Shown here in pieces: positions 8,762 through 17,879 of a stretch of 64,000 nucleotides of DNA. The notes under the pieces were generated by a model that did not search any database, had not been told where the DNA came from, and saw only the letters and a program-made list of their open reading frames with translations. This DNA is from Streptomyces sp. NBC_00659. Its GTDB lineage: Bacteria; Actinomycetota; Actinomycetes; Streptomycetales; Streptomycetaceae. The stretch spans positions 2,976,001-3,040,000 of the forward strand of contig NZ_CP109031.1 of NCBI RefSeq assembly GCF_036226925.1, given 5' to 3'. Made by a program: the position numbers and the translations under genes. Positions within the stretch are counted from its first letter, which is position 1. Each line of letters starts with the position of its first letter.

Positions 8762-9727
8762 GTGTCCGCAGTCGCACCCGACGGACGCAAGATGCTGCGC
8801 CTGGAGGTCCGGAACAGCCAGACCCCCATCGAGCGCAAGCCCGAGTGGATCAAGACCCGGGCGAAGATGGGCCCCGAGTACACGAAGATGCAGGCACTCG
8901 TGAAGAGCGAGGGCCTGCACACCGTCTGCCAGGAGGCGGGCTGTCCCAACATCTACGAATGCTGGGAAGACCGCGAGGCCACGTTCCTCATCGGCGGTGA
9001 CCAGTGCACACGGCGCTGCGACTTCTGCCAGATCGACACCGGCAAGCCGGAGGCCCTGGACCGGGACGAGCCGCGCCGTGTCGGTGAGTCCGTCGTCACG
9101 ATGGACCTGAACTACGCCACCATCACCGGCGTCGCCCGCGACGACCTGGAGGACGGCGGCGCCTGGCTGTACGCCGAGACGGTCCGCCAGATCCACGCGC
9201 AGACGGCCGGCCGCGAGGCCGGACGCACCAAGGTCGAACTGCTCGCCCCGGACTTCAACGCCGAGCCCGAGCAGCTCGCCGAGGTCTTCTCCTCGCGCCC
9301 CGAGGTCTTCGCGCACAACGTCGAGACGGTCCCGCGGATCTTCAAGCGGATCCGTCCGGGCTTCCGCTACGAGCGCTCGCTCAAGGTCATCACCGAGGCC
9401 CGTGACTACGGTCTGGTCACGAAATCGAACCTGATCCTCGGCATGGGCGAGACCCGCGAAGAGGTCAGCGAGGCGCTCCGGCAGCTGCACGGGGCGGGCT
9501 GCGAGCTCATCACGATCACGCAGTACCTGCGCCCCTCCGTGCGCCACCACCCCGTGGAGCGCTGGGTCAAGCCCCAGGAGTTCGTGGAGCTCAAGGAGGA
9601 GGCCGAGGAGATCGGCTTCTCCGGCGTCATGTCGGGCCCGCTGGTCCGCTCCTCGTACCGGGCCGGCCGCCTCTACCAGATGGCCATCGAGAAGCGCGGC
9701 GCGTACGTCGCCTCCCAGGCGGTCTGA
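8762..9727 (+). CDS. lipA: Lipoyl synthase LipA
   Basis: LipA is a radical-SAM enzyme that inserts two sulfurs into octanoyl-proteins made by LipB. The 321-aa protein shows both iron-sulfur cluster motifs: C56-x4-C61-x5-C67 for the auxiliary cluster and C82-x3-C86-x2-C89 for the SAM cluster. A conserved [15 protein letters not shown] end supplies the Arg-Ser-Ser-Tyr ligand motif. The start is GTG 8762 behind AGGGAG; the frame extends back to 8726 without a better site. It lies downstream of lipB in the same direction and is followed by a strong hairpin. Confidence 0.97.
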   Translation: MSAVAPDGRKMLRLEVRNSQTPIERKPEWIKTRAKMGPEYTKMQALVKSEGLHTVCQEAGCPNIYECWEDREATFLIGGDQCTRRCDFCQIDTGKPEALDRDEPRRVGESVVTMDLNYATITGVARDDLEDGGAWLYAETVRQIHAQTAGREAGRTKVELLAPDFNAEPEQLAEVFSSRPEVFAHNVETVPRIFKRIRPGFRYERSLKVITEARDYGLVTKSNLILGMGETREEVSEALRQLHGAGCELITITQYLRPSVRHHPVERWVKPQEFVELKEEAEEIGFSGVMSGPLVRSSYRAGRLYQMAIEKRGAYVASQAV

Positions 9728-9754
9728 TCCCCCGAACGGCACACGTTGCGAAAG

Positions 9755-9785
9755 GAAAGCGGTGGCACCGAGTGCCACCGCTTTC
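9755..9785 (+). terminator. Terminator after lipA
   Basis: A perfect 13-bp stem (GAAAGCGGTGGCA against TGCCACCGCTTTC) with a 5-nt loop lies 28 bp after the lipA stop codon. Confidence 0.9.
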
Positions 9786-9912
9786 GTGTGAATCCGCGCA
9801 CAAGCAACTCGCCCTTCACAACGGCCCGTTCACACCCCCTCACGGCGTCCCCGCAGCTGAACGCGACGTCAGGAAGGGGGTAGGAAAACGACCCGCGGTA
9901 TCAAGGTTTCAT

Positions 9913-9949
9913 TGGTGTTTGACCGCTCGGTCACGTACTGGTAACACCA
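9913..9949 (+). promoter_or_regulatory. Nested palindromes over a TTGACC promoter element
   Basis: TGGTGTT (9913-9919) is inverted at 9943-9949 (AACACCA). Inside it sit GACCG-CT-CGGTC (9921-9932) and ACTGGT-AAC-ACCAGT (9937-9951). TTGACC at 9919-9924 could be a -35 element with TAACAC 17 bp on, so a repressor bound here would block the promoter of the 64-aa gene at 10020. No regulator is identified. Confidence 0.45.
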
Positions 9950-10019
9950 GTCAGTGACTCTGGTTCCACGTCACACACGTCCCCGTCCGAGCCGTCGATC
10001 CCTAGGGGGGATCTGCATC

Positions 10020-10214
10020 ATGCAGGCCGCGCCCGTACGCGCCACCGCGATTCCGTCGTTCACCGATGCACTGCGTGCCGTCGAATCGCTGCTCATGAGC
10101 AGCGGGCAGCGCACCGCCCGCCGCAACGCCTGGACCTCCGTCCTGGAGGACCGCCGCCGCGCCAAGGACCGGGTCGAGGCGCAGCGCGTGCTGGAATCCG
10201 TCACCCGTTCCTGA
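10020..10214 (+). CDS. Small conserved 64-aa protein, basic and helical
   Basis: The ATG at 10020 follows AGGGGG. The product has no signal peptide or membrane segment. Its second half (RTARRNAWTSVLEDRRRAKD and on to the end) is rich in Arg and predicted helical. I do not recognise a named family; a DNA- or RNA-binding role is possible from charge only. It lies between the lipA terminator and the DUF4191 gene. Confidence 0.7.
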   Translation: MQAAPVRATAIPSFTDALRAVESLLMSSGQRTARRNAWTSVLEDRRRAKDRVEAQRVLESVTRS

Positions 10215-10316
10215 TCGGCGCCGGTCAGCGCCGGGCGATCCGGTCACGGCAGCCGCGGCCCCGCTCGCCCGGTACTGCCGTCGTCGGCACTTCGCGGGCC
10301 ACGTAGACTCGTGGAC

Positions 10317-11015
10317 ATGGCGAGGAAGGAAACCGCAGCGGACGCTGCGAACCCCGGGCGACTCAAGCAGATCGCTCTGACGTACAAAATGACCCGCAAG
10401 GCCGATTCCAAGATCGGTCTTGTACTCGCGGCTGTCGGAATTCTCACCCTCGGTGTCTTCCTCGCGATCGGCTTCTTGATCGGCCACCCGGTCTATCTCG
10501 GCATTCTCGGGCTTCTGCTCGCCCTCCTCGCGACGGCGATCGTCTTCGGACGCAGGGCCGAGCGGGCCGCCTTCGGGCAGATGGAGGGCCAGCCGGGCGC
10601 GGCCGCGGCGGTGCTCGACAACGTCGGCCGAGGCTGGACCACGACCCCGGCGGTCGCGATGAACCGCAGCCAGGACGTGGTGCACCGCGCGGTCGGCAAG
10701 GCCGGCATCGTGCTGGTCGCCGAGGGCAACCCGAACCGGGTCAAGACCCTGCTGGCCGCCGAGAAGAAGAAGATGGCGCGGATCGTCTCGGACGTCCCGG
10801 TGCACGACATCCTCGTGGGCACCGGCGAGGGCCAGGTCGAGCTGAAGAAGCTCCGCACGACGATGCTGAAGCTGCCGCGTGTGCTCGCCGGCCCCCAGGT
10901 CACCGCGACCAACGACCGGCTGCGCGCGATGGGCGACCTGATGAGCAACATGCCGCTGCCGAAGGGCCCGATGCCCAAGGGCATGCGGATGCCGCGGGGC
11001 GGTCCCAAGCGGTGA
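10317..11015 (+). CDS. DUF4191 integral membrane protein
   Basis: The 232-aa protein has a cytoplasmic basic start (MARKETAADAANPGRLKQIA), two adjacent hydrophobic helices at about residues 38-85, then a soluble C-terminal region ending in Pro/Met/Gly/Arg-rich sequence. This is the layout of actinobacterial DUF4191, often found near glnA and lipA; its function is unknown. TAGACT at 10304-10309 sits 7 bp before the ATG, so the transcript may be leaderless, and there is no good ribosome site. A 19-bp perfect terminator follows. Confidence 0.85.
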   Translation: MARKETAADAANPGRLKQIALTYKMTRKADSKIGLVLAAVGILTLGVFLAIGFLIGHPVYLGILGLLLALLATAIVFGRRAERAAFGQMEGQPGAAAAVLDNVGRGWTTTPAVAMNRSQDVVHRAVGKAGIVLVAEGNPNRVKTLLAAEKKKMARIVSDVPVHDILVGTGEGQVELKKLRTTMLKLPRVLAGPQVTATNDRLRAMGDLMSNMPLPKGPMPKGMRMPRGGPKR

Positions 11016-11040
11016 CGCTCGCGCCGGCTTGACCAGTCCT

Positions 11041-11084
11041 ACGACGATGGGGCGCCCGGAATTCTCCGGGCGCCCCATCGTCGT
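11041..11084 (+). terminator. Terminator with 19-bp perfect stem
   Basis: ACGACGATGGGGCGCCCGG (11041-11059) pairs perfectly with 11066-11084 around the loop AATTCT. It lies 25 bp after the DUF4191 stop codon. Confidence 0.9.
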
Positions 11085-11089
11085 TGCGG

Positions 11090-11745
11090 GCGCCCTCTCC
11101 GCGGGGCGGGGTTCTCCTCCGCCGGGCGGCGTCCCCACCGCGGGGCGAGCTTCTCCTCCGCGGGGGCAGGTCGGTCGTTCCCTCGTGGCGGGTCGTCCTT
11201 CGCCGGGGCGCGTTGCCCTTCACCAGGCCGGTGCCCCACCGTGGCAGGTGGCCCTTCGCCGGGCCGGTCGTTCCCTTACCGGGGCGGTGGCCCTTTGCCA
11301 GGGTCGGGTGCCCCACCGTGGCAGGTGGCCCTTCGCCGGGCCGGTCGTTCCCTTACCGGGGCGGTGGCCCTTTGCCAGGGTCGGGTGCCCCGCCGTGGCG
11401 GGTGGCCCTTTGTCGGAACGTGCAACCTTCGCCGCGCGGCAGGTACCCCTTCGCCCGGGCCGGTCGTCCGCTCACCGGGGCGGGTCGGTCTTCGCCAGGG
11501 TCGGTGGCCCGCCGTGGCCGGTGGCCGTTCGCCGGGCCGGTCGTTCCCTTACCGGGGCGGGTCACCCTTCGCCAGAGCGGTGCCCCGCCGTGGCCGGTGG
11601 CCGTTCGCCGGGGCGGGCGGCCTTCGCCGTGGCAGGTGGCCCTCCGCCGAGGCTGGTCGCCCTTCACCAGGCCGGTGCCCCGCCGTGGCGGGTGGCCCTT
11701 CCCCGTCGCCCGGTCGTTCACTCGTCGGGGTGGGGTCGGGCGGGG
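11090..11745. repeat. Degenerate minisatellite between convergent genes
   Basis: About 650 bp consist of a degenerate unit of 17-21 bp. Typical units are GGTGGCCCTTTGCCAGG, GGTGGCCCTTCGCCGGG, GGTCGTTCCCTTACCGGGG and GGTGCCCCACCGTGGC. Long open frames exist on both strands only because stops are excluded by the repeat; their products are repetitive (Gly/Pro/Arg/Ala), have no family match and no ribosome site, so I do not call a gene. It fills the gap between the DUF4191 terminator and the 3' end of the RDD protein gene. Confidence 0.85.
11230..11383. repeat. Perfect 77-bp tandem duplication inside the minisatellite
   Basis: Bases 11230-11306 and 11307-11383 appear identical. Each copy is a four-unit higher-order repeat (units of about 17, 19, 20 and 21 bp). 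A third copy begins at 11384 and diverges after about 25 bp. Exact identity of two adjacent copies suggests a recent duplication or ongoing homogenisation. Confidence 0.9.
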
Positions 11746-11761
11746 GGGGTGTGCGCCGGCG

Positions 11762-12229
11762 TCAGGTGCGGACTTCGATCGTGTGGGCCAGGCGGTCATG
11801 GAGGCCCCGGCCGTCGCGGTCCCAGATCAGGGCCGGAACGGCCACGCACAGGAGCGCGGTGCGCAGCAGGACGCGCAGCGGGTTCGGCCGCCCGCCGCCC
11901 TCGGCCACGACACGCAGACCCAGCAGACGCTTGCCCGGAGTGAAGCCGACGGAACCGACCGTGAGGACACCGAGAGCGAAGAAGACCAGCAGGGCCCAGT
12001 TGCCCGTAGCCTGGTCATAGCCGTCGGTGAGCAGCCCGTATGCGATCAGGAGGCACAGACCCCAGTCGACGGCGAGGGCGCCCATACGGCGTCCGGGGCG
12101 GGCGATCGAGCCCGGTCCGTGCTCCGGGAGACCGAGCTGTTCGCCCCGGTATCCGAAGTCGACACCGGCTTCCTCCGCAGCCGCGCGGGGGCCGGAGAGC
12201 CACGATCCGATTGCTTGCCTGTTGTCCAC
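11762..12229 (-). CDS. RDD family integral membrane protein
   Basis: The 155-aa product carries the RDD domain: ARPGRRMGALAVDWGL with the family Arg and Asp residues in the first helix, two further hydrophobic segments, and GFTPGKRLLGLRVV, then DRDGRGLHDRLAHT at the end. RDD proteins are of mostly unknown function. I chose the GTG at 12229; ten in-frame codons upstream (from 12259) use AT-rich codons unlike this genome. TACCTT lies 7 nt before the GTG, so the transcript may be leaderless. It is divergent from glnA. Confidence 0.8.
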   Translation of the reverse strand: MDNRQAIGSWLSGPRAAAEEAGVDFGYRGEQLGLPEHGPGSIARPGRRMGALAVDWGLCLLIAYGLLTDGYDQATGNWALLVFFALGVLTVGSVGFTPGKRLLGLRVVAEGGGRPNPLRVLLRTALLCVAVPALIWDRDGRGLHDRLAHTIEVRT

Positions 12230-12292
12230 CCGTCCAAGGTACTGTGCCCGTTTTGCCATACGGACAGGAGGGGCCCGGAGGGCCGTGGTCGG

Positions 12293-12330
12293 TTAACTTG
12301 GGCGAAACAAATGGGTCACGCTGGAGAAAT
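12293..12330 (+). promoter_or_regulatory. GlnR operator of glnA
   Basis: Four half-sites occur with exact 6-bp spacing: TTAAC (12293-12297), GAAAC (12304-12308), GTCAC (12315-12319) and GAAAT (12326-12330). They match the established Streptomyces GlnR box, gTnAc-n6-GaAAc repeated. GlnR activates glnA in nitrogen limitation, and PhoP can compete at this promoter in S. coelicolor. TATGGT at 12341-12346 is a candidate -10. Confidence 0.9.
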
Positions 12331-12428
12331 CCCCCGTCCCTATGGTCGGCCCCAGCGTGTGCCACCGCACTGGCCGCACGAACGAACTACCACCCCGGTC
12401 CACAGTGGGCGGGAGTAGGAGGAGCTGG

Positions 12429-13838
12429 ATGTTCCAGAACGCCGACGAGGCCAAGAAGTTCATCGCGGACGAGGACGTCAAGTTCGTCGATGTCCGCTTC
12501 TGCGACCTGCCGGGTGTGATGCAGCACTTCACGATCCCGGCCGAGGCCTTCGACCCGACCGAGGAGCTCGCGTTCGACGGCTCCTCCATCCGCGGCTTCC
12601 AGGCCATCCACGAGTCCGACATGGCGCTCCGCGCCGACCTGTCCACCGCGCGCGTCGACCCCTTCCGCCGCGACAAGACGGTCAACATCAACTTCTTCAT
12701 CCACGACCCGATCACGGGCGAGCAGTACTCCCGTGACCCGCGCAACGTGGCCAAGAAGGCCGAGGCCTACCTCGCGTCCACCGGCATCGCCGACACCGCG
12801 TACTTCGGCCCCGAGGCCGAGTTCTACGTCTTCGACAGCGTGCGCTTCAAGACCGCCGAGAACGAGTCCTTCTACCACATCGACTCCGAGGCCGGCGCCT
12901 GGAACACCGGCGCGCTCGAGGACAACCGCGGTTACAAGGTCCGCTACAAGGGCGGCTACTTCCCGACCCCGCCGGTCGACCACTTCGCCGACCTCCGTGC
13001 CGAGATCTCCCTGGAGCTGGCCGCGTCCGGCCTCCAGGTCGAGCGCCAGCACCACGAGGTGGGCACCGCCGGCCAGGCCGAGATCAACTACAAGTTCAAC
13101 ACGCTGCTCGCCGCGGCCGACGACCTCCAGCTCTTCAAGTACATCGTGAAGAACGTCGCCTGGCGCAACGGCAAGACCGCGACCTTCATGCCGAAGCCGA
13201 TCTTCGGTGACAACGGCTCGGGCATGCACGTCCACCAGTCCCTGTGGAGTGGCGGCTCCCCGCTGTTCTACGACGAGGCCGGCTACGCGGGCCTGTCGGA
13301 CATGGCCCGCTACTACATCGGCGGCATCCTCAAGCACGCCCCGTCGCTGCTCGCCTTCACCAACCCGACGGTGAACTCGTACCACCGCCTGGTCCCCGGC
13401 TTCGAGGCCCCGGTCAACCTGGTGTACTCGCAGCGCAACCGCTCCGCGGCCATGCGTATCCCGATCACCGGCTCGAACCCGAAGGCCAAGCGCGTCGAGT
13501 TCCGCGCGCCCGACTCCTCCGGCAACCCGTACCTGGCGTTCGCGGCCCTGCTGATGGCCGGTCTGGACGGCGTCAAGAACAAGATCGAGCCGGCCGAGCC
13601 GATCGACAAGGACCTCTACGAGCTGGCTCCCGAGGAGCACGCGAACGTCGCCCAGGTCCCGACCTCGCTCCCGGCCGTCCTCGACTCGCTGGAGCGCGAC
13701 CACGAGTTCCTGCTCGCGGGCGACGTCTTCACGTCCGACCTGATCGAGACGTGGATCGACTACAAGCGCACGAACGAGATCGCGCCGCTCCAGCTGCGTC
13801 CGCACCCGCACGAGTTCGAGCTGTACTTCGACGTGTAA
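12429..13838 (+). CDS. glnA: Type I glutamine synthetase GlnA
   Basis: GlnA makes glutamine from glutamate, ammonia and ATP as a cytoplasmic dodecamer. The 469-aa length is standard for the GSI-beta class. Visible motifs are FDGSSIRGF, the GSGMHVHQS histidine stretch, the NRSAAMRIP active-site block, and [10 protein letters not shown]. The Tyr in the last motif is residue 397, the classic adenylylation position, so the protein should be controlled by the GlnE encoded at 51-54 kb. The start at 12429 follows AGGAGGAG. Upstream lies a full GlnR box; downstream a hairpin. Confidence 0.98.
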   Translation: MFQNADEAKKFIADEDVKFVDVRFCDLPGVMQHFTIPAEAFDPTEELAFDGSSIRGFQAIHESDMALRADLSTARVDPFRRDKTVNINFFIHDPITGEQYSRDPRNVAKKAEAYLASTGIADTAYFGPEAEFYVFDSVRFKTAENESFYHIDSEAGAWNTGALEDNRGYKVRYKGGYFPTPPVDHFADLRAEISLELAASGLQVERQHHEVGTAGQAEINYKFNTLLAAADDLQLFKYIVKNVAWRNGKTATFMPKPIFGDNGSGMHVHQSLWSGGSPLFYDEAGYAGLSDMARYYIGGILKHAPSLLAFTNPTVNSYHRLVPGFEAPVNLVYSQRNRSAAMRIPITGSNPKAKRVEFRAPDSSGNPYLAFAALLMAGLDGVKNKIEPAEPIDKDLYELAPEEHANVAQVPTSLPAVLDSLERDHEFLLAGDVFTSDLIETWIDYKRTNEIAPLQLRPHPHEFELYFDV

Positions 13839-13864
13839 ACCCGTCGCTCCAGCCGCACACGTCC

Positions 13865-13900
13865 TCGGCCGCGTCCTTCCTCCGGGAGGGGCGCGGCCGA
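13865..13900 (+). terminator. Terminator after glnA
   Basis: TCGGCCGCG (13865-13873) pairs with CGCGGCCGA (13892-13900); the interior CCTCC/GGAGG can extend the structure. It lies 27 bp past the glnA stop. Confidence 0.8.
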
Positions 13901-14049
13901 CGCGTTTCTCCCCGTCGGCAACGGGCGCGGGGCCGCGCGCCCAGGGGGAATTCCTTTGCCCACCGCGGGGCCTATCGGCACCTGTTCATGGGGAACCGCG
14001 GGCGCACAATGGAGAGCGGGACGAGTGCCCGACTGCAGGGTGGTGCGAG

Positions 14050-14994
14050 ATGCGGAACCGATTCCGGAGCGATCGGCAGCTGACCGTGCGGATGACGGTC
14101 ACGCTGTTCCTGCTCGGATTGCTGTACGTGGCCTTCGTCGCCGCGTTGATCGTGTTGCTGAAGTCGTGGGTGCTCGTCGTCGTGATCGCGGCCGGGCTCC
14201 TCGTCGCGCAGTACTGGTTCTCGGACCGGATCGCGCTGTACGCCATGCACGGACGGATCGTGGAGCGGGAGGAGTATCCCCAGCTCCACGGCGTCGTCGA
14301 CCGGCTGTGCGCCGTGGCCGACATACCCAAGCCGCTGGTCGCAGTGTCGGACCTCGACATGCCGAACGCGTTCGCCACGGGGCGCAACGCCGATCACGCG
14401 GTCCTCTGCGTGACCACGGGGCTGCTGCGCCGCCTGGAGCCCGACGAACTGGAGGGCGTCCTCGCGCACGAGCTGTCGCACGTGGCGCACAAGGATGTCG
14501 CCGTGATCACCGTGGCGTCGTTCCTCGGGGTCCTCGCCGGGCTGATCGTGCGGTTCGCGTTCTACTCGCAGCTCTTCGGCGGGCGGGGCCAGAAGGACCA
14601 GAACACCGTGGCCGTGTTCGCCGTGGTGATGGCGGTGTCCGCGGCCGTGTACGCCATCAGTTTCATGCTGATCAGGGCGCTCTCCCGGTACCGCGAGCTG
14701 GCCGCCGACCGCTCCGCCGCCCTGCTCACGGGCCGCCCCTCGGCGCTGGCGTCCGCGCTGACCAAGGTGACCGGTGACATCGGCCGGATCCCGACGAAGG
14801 ACCTGCGGACCGCGCAGGCCTTCAACGCCTTCTACTTCACCCCCGCGCTCGGCGCCCAGCCGGGCATCGCCAACCTGTTCTCCACCCACCCGAGCCTGGA
14901 GCAGCGGCTCGGACAACTGGCCCGCATCTCCGCCGAGCTGGGCGAGCCCGCGGTGCCGGACACGGGCGCCCCGGCTCCCGGAGAGGTTCTCTGA
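14050..14994 (+). CDS. htpX: HtpX-like M48 membrane metalloprotease
   Basis: The 314-aa protein has two N-terminal membrane helices, the zinc motif HELSH (residues 140-144) and a later RELAADRSA segment whose Glu is the third zinc ligand of M48 proteases. Two more hydrophobic helices lie between these. HtpX-type proteases degrade damaged membrane proteins. The next gene starts 4 bp after the stop and encodes a PspA-associated protein, so the pair is an operon probably involved in envelope stress. The start codon assignment is moderately certain. Confidence 0.9.
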   Translation: MRNRFRSDRQLTVRMTVTLFLLGLLYVAFVAALIVLLKSWVLVVVIAAGLLVAQYWFSDRIALYAMHGRIVEREEYPQLHGVVDRLCAVADIPKPLVAVSDLDMPNAFATGRNADHAVLCVTTGLLRRLEPDELEGVLAHELSHVAHKDVAVITVASFLGVLAGLIVRFAFYSQLFGGRGQKDQNTVAVFAVVMAVSAAVYAISFMLIRALSRYRELAADRSAALLTGRPSALASALTKVTGDIGRIPTKDLRTAQAFNAFYFTPALGAQPGIANLFSTHPSLEQRLGQLARISAELGEPAVPDTGAPAPGEVL

Positions 14995-14998
14995 CCGC

Positions 14999-15583
14999 AT
15001 GGGGTTCCTCGACATCCTGCTCGGCCGCAGCAAGCCCGCCGCACCCGACCTCGACCGGCTCTTCGGCCTGCCGTCGGCGGCCGTGACCCTCCAGGCGGCG
15101 ACCGGGTTCGTCCCGACCGGCACGGGAGCGGTGTGCTTCACCTCCGTCGAGGGCGGGGCCTTCGCCCAGGCCCGTCAGGAGGCACAGGACCTGCTGGACG
15201 CGGACACCGGGCGGACGGGCCCGAGGGTGGAACCGATCCGGGACGAGTACGGCTACTCGTGGCTGGTCTCCCGCCGGGCGCCCGACGACCTGCCGGCGCT
15301 GGTGAGCGATCTGCACGCGGTCAACAGCTCCCTGGAGGGCACCGGCTTCGGTCCCCAGCTCCTGTGCTCCGTGGTGGGTTTCGAGGACACCGGGCAGCGG
15401 CGGCTCGGTCTGGTCTATCTGTACAAGCGCGGGACCTTCTTTCCCTTCGCGCCGCTCGCCGACGGCGGCGAACGGCGCGACAACGCGCTCGAACTCCAGA
15501 TCAAGGCGGCCCTGGCCGACGACCTGCGCATCGAGCAGGACCTCGCCCGCTGGTTCCCGATCTGGGGCGCCCCGGGGCTGTGA
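14999..15583 (+). CDS. pspAB: PspA-associated protein PspAB
   Basis: The 194-aa soluble protein begins [28 protein letters not shown] when pieced from its first 28 codons, and ends with [13 protein letters not shown]. These are hallmarks of the actinobacterial family named PspAB, found next to HtpX and linked to the phage-shock (PspA) envelope-stress network. The biochemical function is not established. There is no pspA gene in this window. The ATG at 14999 is 4 bp after htpX. Confidence 0.8.
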   Translation: MGFLDILLGRSKPAAPDLDRLFGLPSAAVTLQAATGFVPTGTGAVCFTSVEGGAFAQARQEAQDLLDADTGRTGPRVEPIRDEYGYSWLVSRRAPDDLPALVSDLHAVNSSLEGTGFGPQLLCSVVGFEDTGQRRLGLVYLYKRGTFFPFAPLADGGERRDNALELQIKAALADDLRIEQDLARWFPIWGAPGL

Positions 15584-15704
15584 CCGCGCCGGGTCCGTCA
15601 TCACTTCCGGCGTTCCTGGCGGCGTAAAGGACGTACTTTTCCCCGACTGCACCCCTCCTCATGTCGCTATAAAGTCGTACGAAATCGACACAAGGGGTGC
15701 CCTC

Positions 15705-16361
15705 ATGAGCAATCTGTTCGTCGTCGCCTACAACGATGTCGCCACCGCCGGCCGGGTACGCGACAAGCTGTTCGAGCTGTCGAAGCAGCATCTCGTCGAG
15801 CTGGAGGACGCGGTCGTCGTCGAGCGGAGCGAGGACGGCAGGATCAAGCTGCATCAGGCGGTCAGTCACACGGCCGTCGGCGCGGCCGGCGGCGCGCTGT
15901 GGGGCGGTGTCATCGGGCTGCTCTTCCTGGCGCCTCTGCTCGGTGCGGCGGTGGGCGCGGCGGCCGGTGCCGCCGGAGGCGCGATCACGGACACCGGCAT
16001 CGACGACAAGTTCATGAAGGATCTCAGCCAGAATCTGCGGCCGGGCGCGGCCGCGCTGTTCGTCCTGGTCAAGCAGGCGGCCGGGGACAAGGTGATCCCG
16101 CAGATCGCCGAGTTCGGCGGCCAGTTGGTGCAGACCTCGCTGAGCCAGGACCAGGAGGACCACCTGCGCGAGGCGGTCGCCGCGGCCCGGGCGAAGGCGG
16201 CCGCCACCACCGCGCCGCCGGAAACGGGACCGGAAGCGGGCGGTACGGCCGCACCCGCGAAGGGCGCGCCGACGGCCGCCTCCGGGACGGGTGCCGCGGG
16301 CACGCCCGAACCGGCCGGCACCCCCGAACCGGACGCGAACGGCGCTCCCGCCTCTTCCTGA
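15705..16361 (+). CDS. DUF1269 membrane protein
   Basis: The 218-aa protein has an alpha/beta N-terminal domain (residues 1-50), a Gly/Ala-rich glycine-zipper-like hydrophobic stretch (about 52-95), a second folded segment to residue 160, and a Pro/Ala/Glu-rich tail with two GTPEP units. The pattern matches DUF1269 proteins, which are envelope-associated and of unknown function. ATG 15705 follows AAGGGG. The gap after it (16362-16515) has only imperfect hairpins. Confidence 0.8.
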   Translation: MSNLFVVAYNDVATAGRVRDKLFELSKQHLVELEDAVVVERSEDGRIKLHQAVSHTAVGAAGGALWGGVIGLLFLAPLLGAAVGAAAGAAGGAITDTGIDDKFMKDLSQNLRPGAAALFVLVKQAAGDKVIPQIAEFGGQLVQTSLSQDQEDHLREAVAAARAKAAATTAPPETGPEAGGTAAPAKGAPTAASGTGAAGTPEPAGTPEPDANGAPASS

Positions 16362-16515
16362 ACCGAACGGGCTCCGCCGCCGGCCCGCCTCCCCCGAAAA
16401 GGAGCCGTCCGGCCACGGGACCACGCCGAGGACCGGCGCCGGCTCCTGGGCCTCGCCCTCTCCGGCCTCGGCGTCCCGGTGCGCGCGGCCGCCGGTGCCT
16501 GACCGGCCGGCGGCC

Positions 16516-17874
16516 TCACACCCCCGGAGTCGCCGGGACCACACCCGCGATGACCGCCGCGCCCAGAGCCGCGTGGTCGGTGGCGTTGCGGTCGGTGTAG
16601 CGCAGCGCGAAGTTCGCGACGGCCCGCTCGAAGGTGTCGGCGCCGCCGAGATAGGCGGCGATCGCCACGCGGTCGCCGGAGCGGGCGTGCGCGCGGGCCA
16701 GGGCGGTGCCGCACAGCCGGGCGTAGGCGCGCAGTTCACCAGGACTCATGCCGCCCACGTCCGCGCCGGCCTTCATGTCGTGGAGCTGGCGCCAGTAGAA
16801 CGAGCGCCCTTCGGGGCCGGTCGTCCAGCCGAGGAAGACATCGCCCGCGGCCTGCATCAGCCGCTGGCCCGCGACGACCCGGCGCCCGGGATGGACGTAC
16901 GGGCCGCTCGGCAGATGTTCTTCGAGTACGGACCGGCCCGCCTGCTTGATCTGTAGGAACAGCGGGTCGTCGGCGTCCCGCCCGGCGAGCAGCACGATGA
17001 AGCAGCGCGTGCCGACACTGCCCACGCCGACGATCTTGCGGGCCGCGTCGACGAACCGGTAGCGGTCCAGGAGCAGACGGCGTTCCTCGGGGAGTGTGGA
17101 GCGGTAGTCGCTGAAGATCTTGCGGAGCGAGGCCATGTCCATGGCTCCGGCCGGTTCCAGCAGGGGCGGGTCGTGGATGATGCGGCAGCGTCCGCCGACG
17201 GTCTCGGTGAGTTTGCCGAGGGCCTGGAGGCTGGTGCGGCGGCGGGCCCGGGTGAGGGTGGCCTCCGCGCGCCGGCGCCGGCGTCCCGAGCGGACCAGCG
17301 GCAGCAGCAGGTCGGCGTCGATGTGCTGGTACCAGACGGCCAGTTCGCCCTGCCGGGCCAGCCGTCGCACGGCCTCGCGGTACTGCCCGGCGGCGGCTCG
17401 TGCCGCGCCGAAGACGTGCTCCTCCTTGTGCCCGTTCTCCCGGGCCGCGACCGCGACGCTGGCCGCGAGGCGTTTGACGTCCCACTCGAAGGGGCCGGGG
17501 AAGGTCTCGTCGAAGTCGTTGAGGTCGAAGAGCAGGGAGCGTTCCGGGGCGGCGTACAGGCCGAAGTTCAGCAGGTGCGCGTCGCCGCACAGCTGGACGG
17601 TGAGCCCGGTGTGGGGCTGGGCGGCCAGGTCGGCCGCCATGACGGCGGCGCCCCCGCGCAGGAAGGCGAGCGGCGAAGCGGCCATCCGCGCGTACCGGAT
17701 CGGCAGCAGTTCCGGAAGCCGGTCCCTGCCCTGCGCCTGGAGGAGGCCGACGGGGTCGGGGCGGTCGGCGGCGGGGATCCAGACGCCGTGCGCGGAACGG
17801 GGCACCAGTTTGCGGGCCGCCCGCCCCCGGGCCGCCCGGTCCGCCGTGGTGGCCGTGACGCTGTTGCGGAGCAC
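16516..17874 (-). CDS. DUF2252 family protein (kinase-like fold)
   Basis: The 452-aa protein shows the DUF2252 signature blocks: FLRGGAAVMAADLA, QLCGDAHLLNFGLYAAPE, DLNDFDETFPGPFEWDVKRL and a C-terminal ALARAHARSGD. The GDAHLLNF and DLNDFDE segments resemble the catalytic and metal-binding loops of the protein-kinase-like fold, and the family is considered kinase-like, but no substrate is known. The GTG start at 17874 is 5 bp after the stop of the lipoprotein gene, implying co-transcription. Confidence 0.85.
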   Translation of the reverse strand: MLRNSVTATTADRAARGRAARKLVPRSAHGVWIPAADRPDPVGLLQAQGRDRLPELLPIRYARMAASPLAFLRGGAAVMAADLAAQPHTGLTVQLCGDAHLLNFGLYAAPERSLLFDLNDFDETFPGPFEWDVKRLAASVAVAARENGHKEEHVFGAARAAAGQYREAVRRLARQGELAVWYQHIDADLLLPLVRSGRRRRRAEATLTRARRRTSLQALGKLTETVGGRCRIIHDPPLLEPAGAMDMASLRKIFSDYRSTLPEERRLLLDRYRFVDAARKIVGVGSVGTRCFIVLLAGRDADDPLFLQIKQAGRSVLEEHLPSGPYVHPGRRVVAGQRLMQAAGDVFLGWTTGPEGRSFYWRQLHDMKAGADVGGMSPGELRAYARLCGTALARAHARSGDRVAIAAYLGGADTFERAVANFALRYTDRNATDHAALGAAVIAGVVPATPGV

Positions 17875-17879
17875 GGCCG

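Noticed and set aside
11029..12418. Long open frames on both strands through the 11.1-11.8 kb repeat region
   Set aside because: The frames stay open because the repeat unit lacks stop codons. Products are repetitive, lack a ribosome site and run into the antisense of the RDD gene.
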